From Megaleporinus macrocephalus (Eukaryota > Chordata > Actinopteri > Characiformes > Anostomidae), in assembly GCA_021613375.1 (NCBI GenBank), contig CM038720.1, positions 6,120,462 through 6,184,461 on the forward strand: a DNA stretch of 64,000 bases, given 5' to 3'. Position 1 is the stretch's first letter, and each line of letters begins with the position of its first letter. The notes below the pieces were generated by a model that saw only the letters and a list, made by a program, of their open reading frames with translations, did no database searches and was not told where the DNA came from. Shown here piece after piece: positions 12,380 to 23,797 of the stretch. Both the position numbers and the translations under genes were made by a program.

Positions 12380-13422
12380 CTGATCAGCCAGAACATTAAA
12401 ACCAGCTCCTTATATCTCCACTCACTGTCCACTGTATCAGCTCCACTGACCATACAGGACCTCCACTCACTGTCCACTGTATCAGCTCCACTGACCATAC
12501 AGGACCTCCACTCACTGTCCACTGTATCAGCTCCACTGACCATATAGGACCTACACTCACTGTCCACAGTATCAGCTCCACTGACCATACAGGACCTCCA
12601 CTCACTGTCCACAGTATCAGCTCCACTGACCATACAGGACCTCCACTCACTGTCCACTGTATCAGCTCCACTGACCATACAGGAGCTCCACTCACTCTCC
12701 ACTGTATCAGCTCCACTGACCATACAGGAGCTCCACTTACAGACTGTAGTTCATCTGATTCTCTTATACTTTATTACTCTGTTCTTTAATGATCAGGACC
12801 CCCACAGGACCACCACAGAGCAGATACTATTAGGGAGGTGGGTAATTCTCAGCACTGCAGTGACACTGACATGGTGGTGGTGGTGTTAGTGTGTGTGTTG
12901 TGCTGGTGTGAGTGGATCAGACACAGCAGGGCTGCTGCTGCTGGAGTGTTTAAACACCTCAGTGTCACTGCTGGACTGAGAATCGTCCACCAACCAAAAC
13001 TATCCAGACAGCAGTGTCCTGTGGGCGGCGTCCTGTGTCCACTGATGAAGAACTAGAGGAACACAAACTGTGCAGCAGCAGATGAGCTACTGTCTCTGAC
13101 TTTACATCTACAAGGTGGACCAGCAAGTAGTAGAAGTGTCTAATAGAGTGGACAGTGAGTGGACACAGTGTTTAAACACTCCAGCAGCACTGCTGCATCT
13201 GATCCACTCACACCAGCACAACACACACTAATACACCACCACCACGTCAGTGTCACTGCAGTGCTGAGAATGACCCACCTCCCTAATAGTAGCTGCTCTG
13301 TGGTGGTCCTGACCATTGAAGAACAGAGTAATAAAGTATACAGAGAATCAGATGAACTACAGTCTGTAAGTGGACAGTGTGTGTAGATACAAGGAGGTGG
13401 TTTCAAAGTTATGGCAGATCAG
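12380..13422. mobile_element. Foldback (long inverted repeat) DNA transposon, copy 1
   Basis: The element starts TGATCAGCCAGAACATTAAA and ends with the inverted counterpart (AGTTATGGCAGATCA). The arms pair over several hundred bases. For example, AGCACTGCAGTGACACTGAC near 12850 pairs with GTCAGTGTCACTGCAGTGCT near 13246, and GTGTGAGTGGATCAGACACA pairs with the segment near 13200. It has no coding capacity. A second copy of the family is at 38838-39400. I know the family as widespread in teleosts; it is non-autonomous and its superfamily is uncertain. Confidence 0.8.
12410..12735. repeat. 45-bp minisatellite within the foldback left arm, about 7 copies
   Basis: The unit joins CTCCACTCACTGTCCACTGT and ATCAGCTCCACTGACCATAC plus AGGAC, 45 bp. 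It is an expansion of the element's own subterminal sequence: the right arm holds only a single equivalent (near 13370). As 45 is divisible by three and stop-free, two minus-strand frames of 106-116 codons remain open. Confidence 0.9.
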
Positions 13423-13700
13423 CAGATCAGCAGAAGCTTCTTTATTTGGTGTGTCTGTATCTCCTTTTCTCAGTGAGGAGCTTCTTGAACAGCTACACCT
13501 CCTTTCAGACCCACAGTGCTGAGGTGTCTTCTCACAGTGGATGAGCAGACAGAAACACCCGTGGATGTTCTCAGATTTGATGCAAAGGTTGATGTTCTTC
13601 TCTCACTTCTCTGAATGGGCACAATTTTGGAGGTCCACTAAGCGTTCTTCTACCCCTCCTTGTAAAACTCCTATTTCTTCTTCATCCCTACTGAATTAAT
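13423..13700. repeat. Dispersed repeat fragment, unclassified
   Basis: The stretch containing GAGGAGCTTCTTGAACAGCT and CACCTCCTTTCAGACCCACA reads like a moderately repetitive fish element I have seen in other contexts, but no second copy is present here. The class is not assignable. Confidence 0.25.
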
Positions 13701-13704
13701 GTTG

Positions 13705-13945
13705 GTAGACCAGTGATTCTCAACCCATTCAGCCTTTAGGGCCACGTTTGCCATATCTCAGCTCCAAGCACACCTGAAACAAGCCTCTGAGAACACCTGG
13801 TTCAGATGCGTTGGGAGCCAGCAGGCCCTGAGCACTGGTTTTAGAAGCGCATGACGTATCACCCAAGACCAGAGGTGTAGTCTTAGCTGATATGTAGTCT
13901 TGGAAAGAAATCCCCCAGTGCTGTCAAAGCTGCTACATAACTGAG
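13705..13945. mobile_element. hAT-like non-autonomous element, decayed
   Basis: Begins with ACCAGTGATTCTCAACCCAT and continues with CTCCAAGCACACCTGAAAC and ACACCTGGTTCAGATGCGTTG. These are arranged as imperfect inverted subterminal sequences typical of short hAT elements common in fish. Ends and target duplication are not clear. Confidence 0.35.
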
Positions 13946-14532
13946 AACAACACTTTAAGGCCTTTGACAACCACTCGGGGGGATCACAGTGAATGAATTA
14001 CCTACCTGTAAAAAGGTGTTTTACAATTGCTGGGGTTGAAGATTTTGTAACGTAAGGCAACATTTCATTGAATTCTTGATGTATATATCATATGACATAG
14101 TATAATATTATTAAGTTATGTATAAATAAGTGCTCGTTCAAACTCCCTGGTTCACTACCACAGCTAGCTTCGTAGGCTGTCACGTCCTGTCTTGTCCTGC
14201 TCACGTCTTTGTCTGTTTCTGCCTTTGTTTAGCTTTGTTTGTCTTTGTTTGTGGAAATGTGAGGGCTTTGCAACAGTCTAGACTGCATTGATTCGCCAAT
14301 GCATCCTGTAAACAAATGTAAGAGGATATTAAAAAAAAAAGCTGTCTGCTGTGATGGTGTAGCTGATTAAGGAAGTCCGCTGTTGAAGACAGACATACAC
14401 ACTATAAAGGTTATGGGGACCACCGCCAACGGTAGTTTGACCGAGCAGATTGTCAATAGGTTACCAAGACGCATATCTGTCCTGTACATTAGTGATGAGA
14501 TCACCCAGGATGCCTATTAATACCAGGTGTGT
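13946..14532. other. Single-copy intergenic sequence
   Basis: Mixed composition. A GTCTTTGTTTGTC/CTTTGTTTAGC pyrimidine-rich stretch lies at 14190-14255. Nothing supportable as a gene. Confidence 0.4.
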
Positions 14533-14755
14533 GTCATCGCTGTCCAATGAAAAACAAGTGTTTCCAAAATTGCATCTTTACAGGAGAGACCAAAAACATA
14601 ATTTACTTTCAATGGAAGTCAATGGAACCAGACATTTTTCTGAGCTATTCTGGAGCACTTCTATTGGTCCATTCATCATGAAATTTTTAAACAATGTAAA
14701 CGACTATTGCCGTGTTCAAACAATGTAGAAAACTCAAAATCACTAAAAATGATAC
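14533..14755 (+). mobile_element. MITE family A, copy 1
   Basis: Starts TCATCGCTGTCCAATGAAAA and carries the family core: TTTACAGGAGAGACCAAAAA, TTCAATGGAAGTCAATGGAA, then TTCTATTGGTCCATTCATCA. The complete copy at 39482-39719 shows that the terminal inverted repeat is CGTTGCTGTCCAATGAAAAA and its complement. Here the right terminal repeat is missing, so the copy is 3'-truncated or diverged. Flanking TA suggests Tc1/mariner-type target preference. Confidence 0.75.
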
Positions 14756-14964
14756 AGGTTTTCTTATATATTATCTAAAACACTTCACTGTAAACTCAGA
14801 GAAGTTACGCCTGCTCATAATACTATAGGTAGCTCAATGTCTGAAATTAATTAAGTTAATTAAGTTTTAAAACTTTTTTAATTCACCAAAATTACACAGT
14901 TAATTACACTCAGACTTTTATGTTAAGTAAGTTTACATATGTATAAGTGCACTATATTTAAATT

Positions 14965-15350
14965 AGATTTAGATTAGATTAGATTCAACTTTATTGTCAT
15001 TGTGCAGAGTACAGGTACAAGCAAATGAAATGCAGTTAGCATCCAACCAGAAGTGCAAACATTATTATTATTTACATAAAATGCAAAAGAGAAATGACTA
15101 ACAATTTGAGGTTATTGTATATGTGGTGGTATATTAATAAATATATAGAATGTAGGTGTACACAGAAGGTGAGATAAGGGGTGGTATATAAAATAGAATA
15201 TAAATTACTATACATATATACAGTAAGGAGTGAAATGTAAAGATTGCACAGAGCAGTATATGTGGAACAGGTTGTAACAGTGTAAGCAATAACTACAGAT
15301 ATAAATAGAGCAATATGAAGAGAATTGTTCATGTGGATTGGAGGGTGTGC
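14965..15350. mobile_element. Retroelement-like 3' region ending in TCTA repeats
   Basis: The segment AACTTTATTGTCATTGTGCA with downstream GAAATGCAGTTAGCATC is a dispersed teleost sequence that I associate with retroelement (LINE/SINE) tails. Downstream it holds diverged GGTGGTATAT/ACAGTAAGG units at roughly 60-70 bp, and it abuts a long (TCTA)n tract. The family name is not certain. Confidence 0.4.
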
Positions 15351-15363
15351 CTGGTTCCTTGGC

Positions 15364-15476
<113 letters not shown>

Positions 15477-15509
15477 AATACATTTCTAAAACATTTGAAT
15501 GGTAGCACA

Positions 15510-15700
15510 CTGTCCAAAGAATATCTTCAATATCCAAAGTATCTAAAAAATGACTTTACAGGCAAGGACAAAACTGTCTTTACTTTCAGTGAAAAGTATT
15601 TCGGAGTGTTTTTATTGGTCCAATCACCCTAAAATTTAACACTACATAAAGAACAACTGTAGAGTTGAATTCATGCAGACAACTGAAAATCTGAACTGAA
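15510..15700 (+). mobile_element. MITE family A, diverged fragment
   Basis: Matches the family order: GACTTTACAGGCAAGGACAA, TTTACTTTCAGTG, then TTTTTATTGGTCCAATCA. Both terminal repeats are unrecognisable. Confidence 0.5.
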
Positions 15701-15794
15701 AATGGAGATATATTTCTTTATGTATATAACAGCAACGCAATGGGTCAAACACAAATATCTTTCCATTCTCTTACATTATACATACATTATACAT

Positions 15795-16315
15795 ATACAG
15801 TACACAAAAGTTTGGGATCACAGTGAAATGTTCTTGTTTTAATGGAGTATCTTCTTCCTTAACACAACAATGGACTGACGGGTCTCTAAAGAAAGTTGTT
15901 TCTTTCTGGTCATTGTGAGTCGGTCAGCAAGCCATCAACTGCTGATCTTCAGATACTAAACTAACCTAGAATGTTGTTCTCCCTTTTATACTCACTTATT
16001 AGTAGAATGTTTTTCAGCTGTGATCACAATTGAGCAAGAGTGTCCTAACAACCAATTAGTCCAATAACATCCTTAACTTGGATTGGTGGTCGTACCAGGA
16101 GATTTAGACAGAGGACTGAGAATTGCTGATAATAGGACTATATGCTAAATAAGCCTCTATACAAAAATAGACTTTAATACAAACATTTTTATTCTTTAAA
16201 AATCATCTGATACACTTACATTAATTGTGAAATGAACAATATTGTTTGTGAATTGCATGAAAATTGCATGAAATGAAATTCTAAAGTGATCCTAAACTTT
16301 TAAGCGGTAGTGTAC
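15795..16315. mobile_element. Tc1-type non-autonomous element, copy 1
   Basis: About 515 bp, from ACAAAAGTTTGGGATCACAG to CTTTTAAGCGGTAGTGTA. The ends are inverted repeats of the CTACCGCTCAAA-type Tc1 terminus, though the left end has lost its outermost bases. It is almost identical to 23790-24310 except for a few indels (for instance extra TGAAA near 16228). No transposase remains. Shared internal landmarks include AGAAAGTTGTTTCTTTCTGG and TTGGATTGGTGGTCGTACC. Confidence 0.8.
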
Positions 16316-16689
16316 ATTATACATGCATGCATACAGCCTGTGAACATATAATTTGCTCTAAAATATCTAAAGGAAAAACAAGGGTGTAATAAACAGAAAT
16401 AATCAAACAACAAAGAACTTGCCTGAATGGGAGCGACTGGCCACCAATTGCAAGAAAATAAGAAATTTAAACTTAAACATTTAAGTATAAATGACGTCAG
16501 AGCTTTCAGTGTGTTAGAAAGGTGTTGGCTCCATGTTGAGCTGCTAGTGAGCAATAAAGGAATAAAAGAGGGCCTTGCTGAGATCATATTGATGGCAAAA
16601 CTACAGTTTTCATATCAAACAATCCTGAACAACTGCCTCAATATATAACACAAAATAAAACATTTTGCTTCAGTTTTTCAAGCATTTCT
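16316..16689. other. Single-copy or unclassified sequence
   Basis: Contains a perfect cAMP-response-like TGACGTCA at 16492-16499 and short plus/minus frames without recognisable similarity. Possibly part of an old element (GGTGTTGGCTCCATGTTGAG), not classifiable. Confidence 0.3.
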
Positions 16690-16862
16690 TTCCAAAGAAA
16701 AACAAGTCTCTCCAAAGTACAAACTTTACTTTCAATGTAAGTCAATGGAACAGGAATTCTTTCCAAGCATTTCTGAGCATTTCTGTCGGTCGCTTCATCA
16801 CGCAATGAAGCTTTACACAATTTACAATTAACAATGTTTTTTTTCTTTGGACAGCGACGATA
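16690..16862 (+). mobile_element. MITE family A, copy with both ends
   Basis: The left end TCCAAAGAAAAACAAG and the right end CTTTGGACAGCGACGATAT are inverted versions of each other. The internal TTCAATGTAAGTCAATGGAA is the family hallmark. About 170 bp, shorter than the full copy at 39482-39719. Confidence 0.65.
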
Positions 16863-17039
16863 TATTCATGTTTGTTAAAGAAAACAAATGATGGTCAGGC
16901 ACAAATGGTGTTACTGTAGCTACATTTACAGCTCCACTGCTCTCTAGTTAGTTTCATCACAATATAAGATGAAATCTAGTATAAAATGAAGTAAACAGTA
17001 AGTATACATACTTATAGTATATGTAACTTCATAACCACA

Positions 17040-17201
17040 GTCTTCACTATGTATCCCAACAGCCCTGCGGCCTGAGCTCAGACACGATTCCATCAATCGC
17101 TCAAATACGCACACACATTATTGGGTCAACGCATAAATGCCAACGTGCGGCGTCTCTCATTTAAAGTTAAGGCCTCAGTTCAGCCCCCCGAAGCCTTGGC
17201 C

Positions 17202-17272
<71 letters not shown>

Positions 17273-18120
17273 AAAAATTGGAACTCAAAATTGCATTTCG
17301 ACTCAAATAACGAAGGGGGAGAAAAAAACGAGGTGGAAGGTTAACGAAATGTGCGAGCGGCTGCAGAACACAATAAAAAAGCAATTATTTTCAAACAACT
17401 TCGTGCATGGCCATTATCCGCACGCCCACGCGTACGGCTCTAATTACAGTGTGTGCGCAGCCGGTCCCCTACCGCCAGAGACTGAGGCCTGACCGCGTGC
17501 TCTTTAGCTCTAGACCCGGGGGACGGAGTCATACGGTGGGCGGCGAAGGGTCCATTATGTTTTTAGAGGCACGCTAAGCCCGCCACCTTTCTGGGATCGC
17601 TCTTAAACTAATAATACAACCAAACGTTAATCGTGCGCCTCATTAGAGGTCTTTAAAAAACGTACACAGCCCAATTTATCCACTTGTTACTGCGGCCCGC
17701 CAAACGACCAAAACAGGCCCACGCCTGAATCATTACTGATCAAGCTGATCTGGAGCACTGACGCACGCCAACGCATTAGCGCTACAGACCTGCGAGCAAT
17801 TAGCCCCGTCAATAAGCAGCGTCGGCCGGAGGAACATCGTACGAAAATCAGTATGAAAGGTTTGATAGAAGACAGCAATTCTCAGCAACGTTCTGGAAAT
17901 ATCGGCTAAACCTCTTTCCCATTGATTTTTTAAGGATAAGTGGTTCGCCGATACTTCAAAACGCTTCCGGCAGAACAAACCAACGCAGCAAAATAGCTTC
18001 CCAACCACAACCAGGACCTTCTCATGTTTTGTCTATGACAGTTCGATTGAAGCGGCAGCTGCTCGCATCATTGGAACAATTGCATCAAAGTAGAAAAGCC
18101 AAAAAAGCTAATGAAGCTAA
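17040..18120. other. Single-copy block interrupted by (AT)n; candidate conserved non-coding DNA
   Basis: Moderately GC-rich, repeat-free sequence apart from an (AT)n tract at about 17204-17267. Homeodomain-type cores (TAATAA, CATTAG, CAATTAG) occur beside GC-rich stretches, the style of developmental enhancers. The overlapping short frames (69, 63, 91 codons) are unconvincing. Functional conservation is inferred, not seen. Confidence 0.35.
17204..17267. repeat. (AT)n microsatellite
   Basis: About 32 uninterrupted dinucleotides followed by A10. Confidence 0.97.
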
Positions 18121-18199
18121 AAAAACATGCATGAAAATATTGACCATCATGTGAGAAATATGAGATTTTTATTAAATAAAGCAAATTCAACAACATACG

Positions 18200-18615
18200 G
18201 TAGCTGGCAGTGCCTGGTTCACTCTACACGACTGTTTGAGTGGTCAGGACTTTGTACCGTTCATACTACACGACTGGTTGAGTGGTCAGGACTTTGTACC
18301 GTCCATACTACACGACTGGTTGAGTGGTCAGGACTTTGTACCGTTCATACTACACGACTGGTTGAGTGGTCAGGACTTTGTACCATTCATACTGCACGAC
18401 TGGTTGAGTGGTCAGGACTTTGTACCGTTCACACTACACGACTGGTTAAGTGGTCAGGACTTTGTACCGTTCACACTACACGACTGGTTGAGTGGTCAGG
18501 ACTTTGTACCGTTCATACTACATGACTGGTTAAGTGGTCAGGACTTTGTACCGGTCACACTACACAACTGGTTGAGTGGTCAGGACTTTGTACCGTTCAC
18601 ACTACACGACCGGTT
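18200..18615. repeat. 42-bp minisatellite, about 9 copies
   Basis: The unit is made from TTCATACTACACGACTGGTT and GAGTGGTCAGGACTTTGTAC plus CG. Small variation occurs: CATACT/CACACT and GAGTGG/AAGTGG. The first bases of the unit match the terminal sequence of the flanking element (CACACTACACGACTGGTTGAG near 19335), so the array grew out of that transposon. Frames of 132 and 142 codons are open because 42 is divisible by three. Confidence 0.92.
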
Positions 18616-19757
18616 GGACTGTAATCGCAAGTCTTTCAGTTGTCGTGGCTTTTACTCTACATGACTAATCAGCGACAACAGGGTCACCAATTACACGACT
18701 TCCACTCTGGAGGACCGTCCACTCATCTGGCCGCATGTAGAACATAGGCTATTTCCAAAACAGACGTCAACGAAGAAGCAGTGCGAGTTGTTACCCCTCT
18801 GATCTGCGGTGATGAAAGAAAGAAGAGAAAGAACCAATACGGAGGAGAAGATGGATGAAGGCTCTCACAGCCATTGTTTACTGTTGGTGTACTCCTCCTC
18901 AACCACTGCGGCGTCCACAGTTGCAGAGAGATTGCCCCAATGGTGACGCAGTTCTCTCTCTACGTGATCCCATTGGCTGTAGCTAGACGCTGCTGTTGAC
19001 AAATATGTATCTTCAAAACAGAGTTCAACAAACAAGCAGTGCGAGTTGTTACTGCGGCAATTTGCAGCGACGGAAGAAAGAAGAGAAAGGAGTGAATATA
19101 GATGAGAAGATGGGTGAAGGCTCTCGCAGCCGTTGTGTACTGTTTGTGTACTCTTCCTCGACTGTCTGAGATTGCATCAACGTTGATGTGGTTCTCTCTC
19201 TATGTGATCCCATTGGCTGTAGCTAGACGCTGCTGTTGACTCATAGTCACAAAATGGTCTTGATATTAAACGTGCTAGACGTTTGCCGGGCGCCTACGAT
19301 TAGTCGGAGACCACTCGGTGAGCGTCTTTCAGCAGTTCACACTACACGACTGGTTGAGCTGTAATCGGGTCTTTCAGTTGTCGTGGCTTTCACACTACAT
19401 GACTGATCGGCGACAACGGGGTCACCAATTACACGACTTTCACTCTGGAGAACCGCCCACTCATCTGGCTGCTGTCCAAAAACATGGGAACTAAACACAT
19501 GCGAGAGCTAACAACACCATGTAGAACATATACTATTTCCAAAACATCAACAAACAAGCAGTACTAGTTGATACTGCTCTGATCTGCAAAAACAAAAGAA
19601 AGAAGAAAGCGGAACGAATACGGAGGAGAAGATGGATGAAGGCTCTCGCTGCCATTGTTTACTCTTGGTGAACTCCTCTTCGACCACAGCTGCAGAGAGA
19701 TTGCACCAACGGTGATTGATTCACAGTCGCCGACCGGCCTAGATATTAAACATGGTA
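18616..19757. mobile_element. Non-autonomous DNA transposon, internally duplicated
   Basis: Two to three diverged copies of one module lie in tandem. AATTACACGACTTCCACTCTGG at about 18690 matches AATTACACGACTTTCACTCTGG at about 19427. CCCATTGGCTGTAGCTAGAC occurs at about 18969 and 19208. GGAGGAGAAGATGGATGAAG-type text occurs at about 18842, 19100 and 19621. The TACACGACT ends and TGCAGCG-rich interior resemble a family I associate with Harbinger-like MITEs in fishes, but that class is a guess. Confidence 0.5.
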
Positions 19758-19870
19758 GACCAGAGGTCACTAATAGGCGAACCGTGTTCCGGGTCTGGAC
19801 CCAGGCGTTGTCCAGTACGGACCCTAACCGATAATCAATTGAGAATGATTTAATGTTGACAGTGTTTATT
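19758..19870. mobile_element. hAT-like terminal fragment
   Basis: CCAGAGGTCACTAATAGGCG followed by CCGGGTCTGGACCCAGGCG has the CAGRGGTC start of many hAT transposons. Only one end is visible. Confidence 0.35.
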
Positions 19871-20007
19871 TTAAGTGTCTTTTCTTCTCTTTACGGTATA
19901 CGGGCTTTGCGGCACATAAAACTCATAGACCAATGGCGTGCATAGTAAAATCACCAAACATGCTCCTCAGCCAATCAGATCCGTGCACACAGGAGTCAGA
20001 CGACATG

Positions 20008-20135
20008 CTCAAAAAAAATCTCCAAAATCACAACTTTACCGGAGAGGCCAAAAACATTCTTAACTTTTAATGTAAGTCAATGAAACCAGATTTTTTTTAA
20101 AGCGATTTTGGAGCATTTCTATTGGTCCGCTTTAG
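20008..20135 (+). mobile_element. MITE family A, fragment fused to family B
   Basis: TCTCCAAAATCACAACTTTA through TTTCTATTGGTCCGC is family A. It stops abruptly where the 5'-truncated family B copy begins, so a deletion or recombination joined the two. Confidence 0.6.
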
Positions 20136-20615
20136 GCTTATTCCTGCCCACTGCAGCACGCAACTGGAGGTTTAGCTGGTTGCTAAGTTACCAGCCGGCA
20201 TTCAAAACAATATAAATGCATAAATGCTAATGTCTGGAGTATAAAAGTGTTAAATGGTGAAGGACTCGTTACAGAGCTGATAATAAAAAACTGTTTTGTG
20301 TGATTATATGACCAGAAACACATTAAAACTCCAGAGAGAATCAAAATAACTCACATTTGAAGATGACTTCTTCGCTAGTAGCTTCACTTTTGTCCGCCAT
20401 GTTGGAAAAAAGGTCTGCCTGTGTTGCATCATGGGATTGTCTTAGCGGCTGTGGAAGAGTTTGATGCTTCCTTAAAATCAGGTCTAAATAAGGTTCCTCA
20501 GTAGACAGCATGTTTAAGGTATGTAAGAATTGGGACAGTCTACATGTCGGGAGCGCATACTATGATGTAAAATGCTGCCTATGTAGGAGCTCACTAGGAT
20601 TTGAGACACAGCCAT
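20136..20615. mobile_element. Family B DNA transposon, copy 1 (5'-truncated)
   Basis: Matches copy 2 from CCCACTGCAGCACGCA to the end TAGGATTTGAGACACAGCC. It contains an extra stretch (TCGCTAGTAGCTTCACTTTTGTC and on, about 20365-20410) relative to copy 2. Adjacent and in the same orientation as copy 2, giving a direct tandem pair. Confidence 0.7.
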
Positions 20616-20631
20616 TGTTACATGTTTTCAC

Positions 20632-21234
20632 TATGGGTCTGTCTCAAATCCTAGAGAGTGTCTAAGTAGGCTGTCTAGGTAGCAGCTGTGTAAGTATCAG
20701 CGTTCTCTCCTCATCTCTCCTCATAAAACAGATTACTGAGACGCTCTAGTTAGAGAGAGACTGCGTCACGGCTTGTTCCCGCCCACTGCAGCACATGCCT
20801 GGTGGTTTAGCTGGTTGCTAAGTTACCAGCCGGCATCCAAAACAATAGTCCTAGGCTTAAAAATCTGCTAGCGTAAATGCTAATGTCTGGAGTATAAAGT
20901 GTAAATGGTGAAGGACTCGTTACAGAGTTGATAATAAAATACTGTTTTGTGTGATTATATGACCAGAAACACATTAAAACTCCAGAGAGAATCAAAATAA
21001 CTCACATTTTAAAACCACTTCACTGCTCGTAGATTAGCCTGTGTTGCATCATGGGATTGTCTTAGCGGCTGAGGAAGCGTTCCATGCTTCCTTAAAATCA
21101 GGTCTAAATAAGGTTTCTCAGTAGACAGCATGTTTAAGGTATGTAAGAATTGGGACAGTCTACATGTCAGGAGTACATACTATGACGTAAAATGCTGCCT
21201 ATGTAGGAGCTCAGTAGGATTTGAGACACAGCCT
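20632..21234. mobile_element. Family B DNA transposon, copy 2 (full length)
   Basis: About 603 bp with terminal inverted repeats GGGTCTGTCTCAAATCCTA and TAGGATTTGAGACACAGCC. The flanks ...ACTAT and TATAAG suggest a TAT or TA target duplication. A 62-codon minus-strand frame is conserved in copy 3, but only because the DNA is nearly identical. No transposase; non-autonomous. Confidence 0.8.
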
Positions 21235-21702
21235 ATAAGCCAATTTAATAGAAATAATATACAGGCGGCAAACGACTATTATTCTTTTTATCTACCTCTT
21301 CTCTCGTTTCTGTGCAGATTAGTCACACGGGGCTCTATTCCTAAAACCTCTTCATTAGGAGACACGTTTGTCCGCGCTCTGATTGTCCCGCTGTCTCACT
21401 CGGTCAGCTCTTCAACTGTAACGAGGGCGTTCAATAGCAGAAATGATCAATAGCAGAGAGAGAGACACCTTTACACAATAGCTGCAGCGCTGTGATTAGA
21501 GTAAATGATCACTTGGACGAATGGGGGACATTCCGCATCCTTGGACATTCTTCTCTGACCATGAAGGCCGCGGACGCAGTGAGGTGGAGGAGACCAGCTT
21601 TCTCCTAAAACCAGTTTAAACGACTGGAGCTTCACAAACAGGCTCTTCTACACACACACAGCTACTGTGAATCATAAACATCAGCTGCTAAAACCAGCAA
21701 CA
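21235..21702. other. Single-copy block, candidate conserved non-coding DNA
   Basis: Repeat-free, with a TTTCTGTGCAGATTA segment (21309-21323) that recurs at 22928-22942 in comparable context (pyrimidine-rich before it, GCTCTGATTG about 55 bases after it). The two blocks are thus weakly related across the intervening 39-bp minisatellite. Function unknown. Confidence 0.3.
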
Positions 21703-22445
21703 CTGTTCCTTCATCCTTTCATTCCTTTATCATCACCAACACTGTTCCTTCATCCCTTCATTTCTTTATCATCACCAACACTGTTCCTTCATCCTTTCAT
21801 TCCTTTATCATCACCAACACTGTTCCTTCATCACTTCATTACTTTATCATCATCAACACTGTTCCTTCATCACTTCATTACTTTATCATCACCAACACTG
21901 TTCCTTCATCCCTTCATTCCTTTATCATCACCAACACTGTTCCTTCATCCCTTTATCATCACCAACACTGTTCCTTCATCCCTTCATTCCTTTATCATCA
22001 CCAACACTGTTCCTTCATCCCTTCATTCCTATATCACCACCAACACTGTTCCTTCATCCCTTCATTACTTTATCACCAACACTGTTCCTTCATCCCTTCA
22101 TTCCTTTATCATCACCAACACTGTTCCTTCATCCCTTCATTCCTTTATCATCACCAACACTGTTCCTTCATTCCTTTATCATCACCAACATTGTTCCTTC
22201 ATCCCTTCATCCCTTTATCATCACCAACACTGTTCCTTCATCCCTTTATCATCACCAACATTGTTCCTTCATCCCTTCATCCCTTTATCATCACCAACAC
22301 TGTTCCTTCATCCCTTTATCATCACCAACATTGTTCATTCATCCCTTCATTTCTTTATCATCACCAACACTGATCCTTCATTCCTTCATCATTACCAACA
22401 CTGTTCCTTCCTTCCTTCATACATTTATCACCAACACTGTTCTGT
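21703..22445. repeat. 39-bp minisatellite, about 18 units
   Basis: The unit joins TCATCACCAACACTGTTCCT to TCATCCCTTCATTCCTTTA. Short units lacking part of the second half (for example near 21940, 22170, 22235) create 24-25-bp variants. A 274-codon frame rich in Leu/Phe/His/Pro/Ser is an artefact of the divisible-by-three period. Confidence 0.93.
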
Positions 22446-22760
22446 TATCCATTTATTTCTTTATTCATATACCAATATTGTTTATTCCTGAGTCCATTCA
22501 TTTATTTATCTATTTATTTGTTTGTCTGTATCTCTGCATGTCTGCTTTGCTGTTTCTTCATTCCTACTTTATCTATCCATCCGTCTGGTTGTTTGTTTAT
22601 TGGTTCTTTCACATTTGTCCACTGTTTGTCTGTCCATCCATCTCTTCTTGTGCACTTCGCCTCATCTGTCTATCCATCCATCTTTATATCTGCCCTCCTT
22701 TCATTCATGCATTGCTTTGTCAATTCATCTGTCTGTGTATCTGGTTAGCATCACATAAAA
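22446..22760. repeat. Pyrimidine-rich low-complexity tail of the 39-bp array
   Basis: Irregular TTTATT, CATCCATC and TCTGTC words. Multiple overlapping hydrophobic open frames arise from base composition alone. Confidence 0.5.
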
Positions 22761-23439
22761 GCTGGATAATGGTGTTAGTTCTGTAGAGGGGCGGAGCAGG
22801 CCGGGAGTGTTGGACAGACAGCTGTCAGTCAAGCGCATTACTCAGATTGATGGAAAGAATCTACATGCAGCAAAATCCCAAATCATTTAGAGCCTGTTTT
22901 TATTCTGTCAGTCTCACTCGTCCGTGATTTCTGTGCAGATTAAAAGTCTAGTTCTCGGTGCTCTGATTGCTCCACTCTGGTCCTTCACATCCAACACGAG
23001 TGCTCAGTTTGCTTCATACGTCCATTACTCACATTTCCGTTCTGTTCGTCTGTCCGTCGGTTCCTCTGTACTTTAAATGTTCTGTGTTCATTTGAGACTG
23101 CTCATTCAGCTGTTCTGATTCGCTCCCGCTCAGACAGTATCAGGGCCGTTATACACCAGTAGCTGTTGGGAGGTAAGGAGGAGGCAACCTTCTTTAATAC
23201 AGGCTGCAGGAATGTCTGTTTGGAGCTTCAATGCCAGCCTGAAAGGATCAGAGAGGAGATATGGGCTGTCGTTTGCTGCTTATCAGCTAATTAAAGGGTA
23301 GATCTGACCGTTTGCTTGGTAGTTTATTTATTTTCTGTGAATATTAATGCTTGTGCTGCCAAGTAAATGTCAAATTTAAAGTCTTCTACTTGCTGTTCAG
23401 CATAACAGGCAGTTTGGACTCATTATTAGTTTTGTTGCG
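22761..23439. other. Single-copy sequence
   Basis: Repeat-free, moderately GC-rich. It includes the segment related to 21309-21370. No gene recognised. Confidence 0.35.
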
Positions 23440-23612
23440 TCATTTTTTTTTATAATGAATGGACCAATAGAAGTGCTCCAAAATAGCTTGGAAAATATTT
23501 TGGTTTCATTGACTTACATTGAAAGTAAAGTATGTTTTTGGTCTCTCCTGTAAAGTTGCAATTTCGAAGATGCTTGTTTTTCATTGGACAGTGATGATAT
23601 ATAAATAGGTTC
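23440..23612 (-). mobile_element. MITE family A, minus-strand copy
   Basis: On the plus strand it reads ATGAATGGACCAATAGAAGT ... TTGACTTACATTGAAAGTAA ... GCTTGTTTTTCATTGGACAGTG, which is the family in reverse. The terminal repeat lies next to ATATATAAA, consistent with a TA target. Confidence 0.75.
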
Positions 23613-23714
23613 AGATCTCTGTTGAGCACCAGGGACAGTGCACTGAACATGTTGTTCAATGTGGTTGTTGTTGCAACTTTCTGTGTTCATAACATTTGAA
23701 CCACAAGAGATATA

Positions 23715-23718
<4 letters not shown>

Positions 23719-23790
<72 letters not shown>
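23719..23790. repeat. (TC)n then (TA)n compound microsatellite
   Basis: About 15 TC repeats followed by about 21 TA repeats, directly abutting the Tc1-type element at 23790. Confidence 0.95.

Positions 23791-23797
<7 letters not shown>

Noticed and set aside
16492..16499. Isolated TGACGTCA (CRE) site
   Set aside because: A single 8-mer in 64 kb is expected often enough by chance and has no promoter context.
21667..22786. 274-codon Leu/Phe/Pro/Ser-rich frame that looks like a membrane protein
   Set aside because: It is the 39-bp minisatellite plus pyrimidine-rich tail; hydrophobicity follows from T-rich codons.
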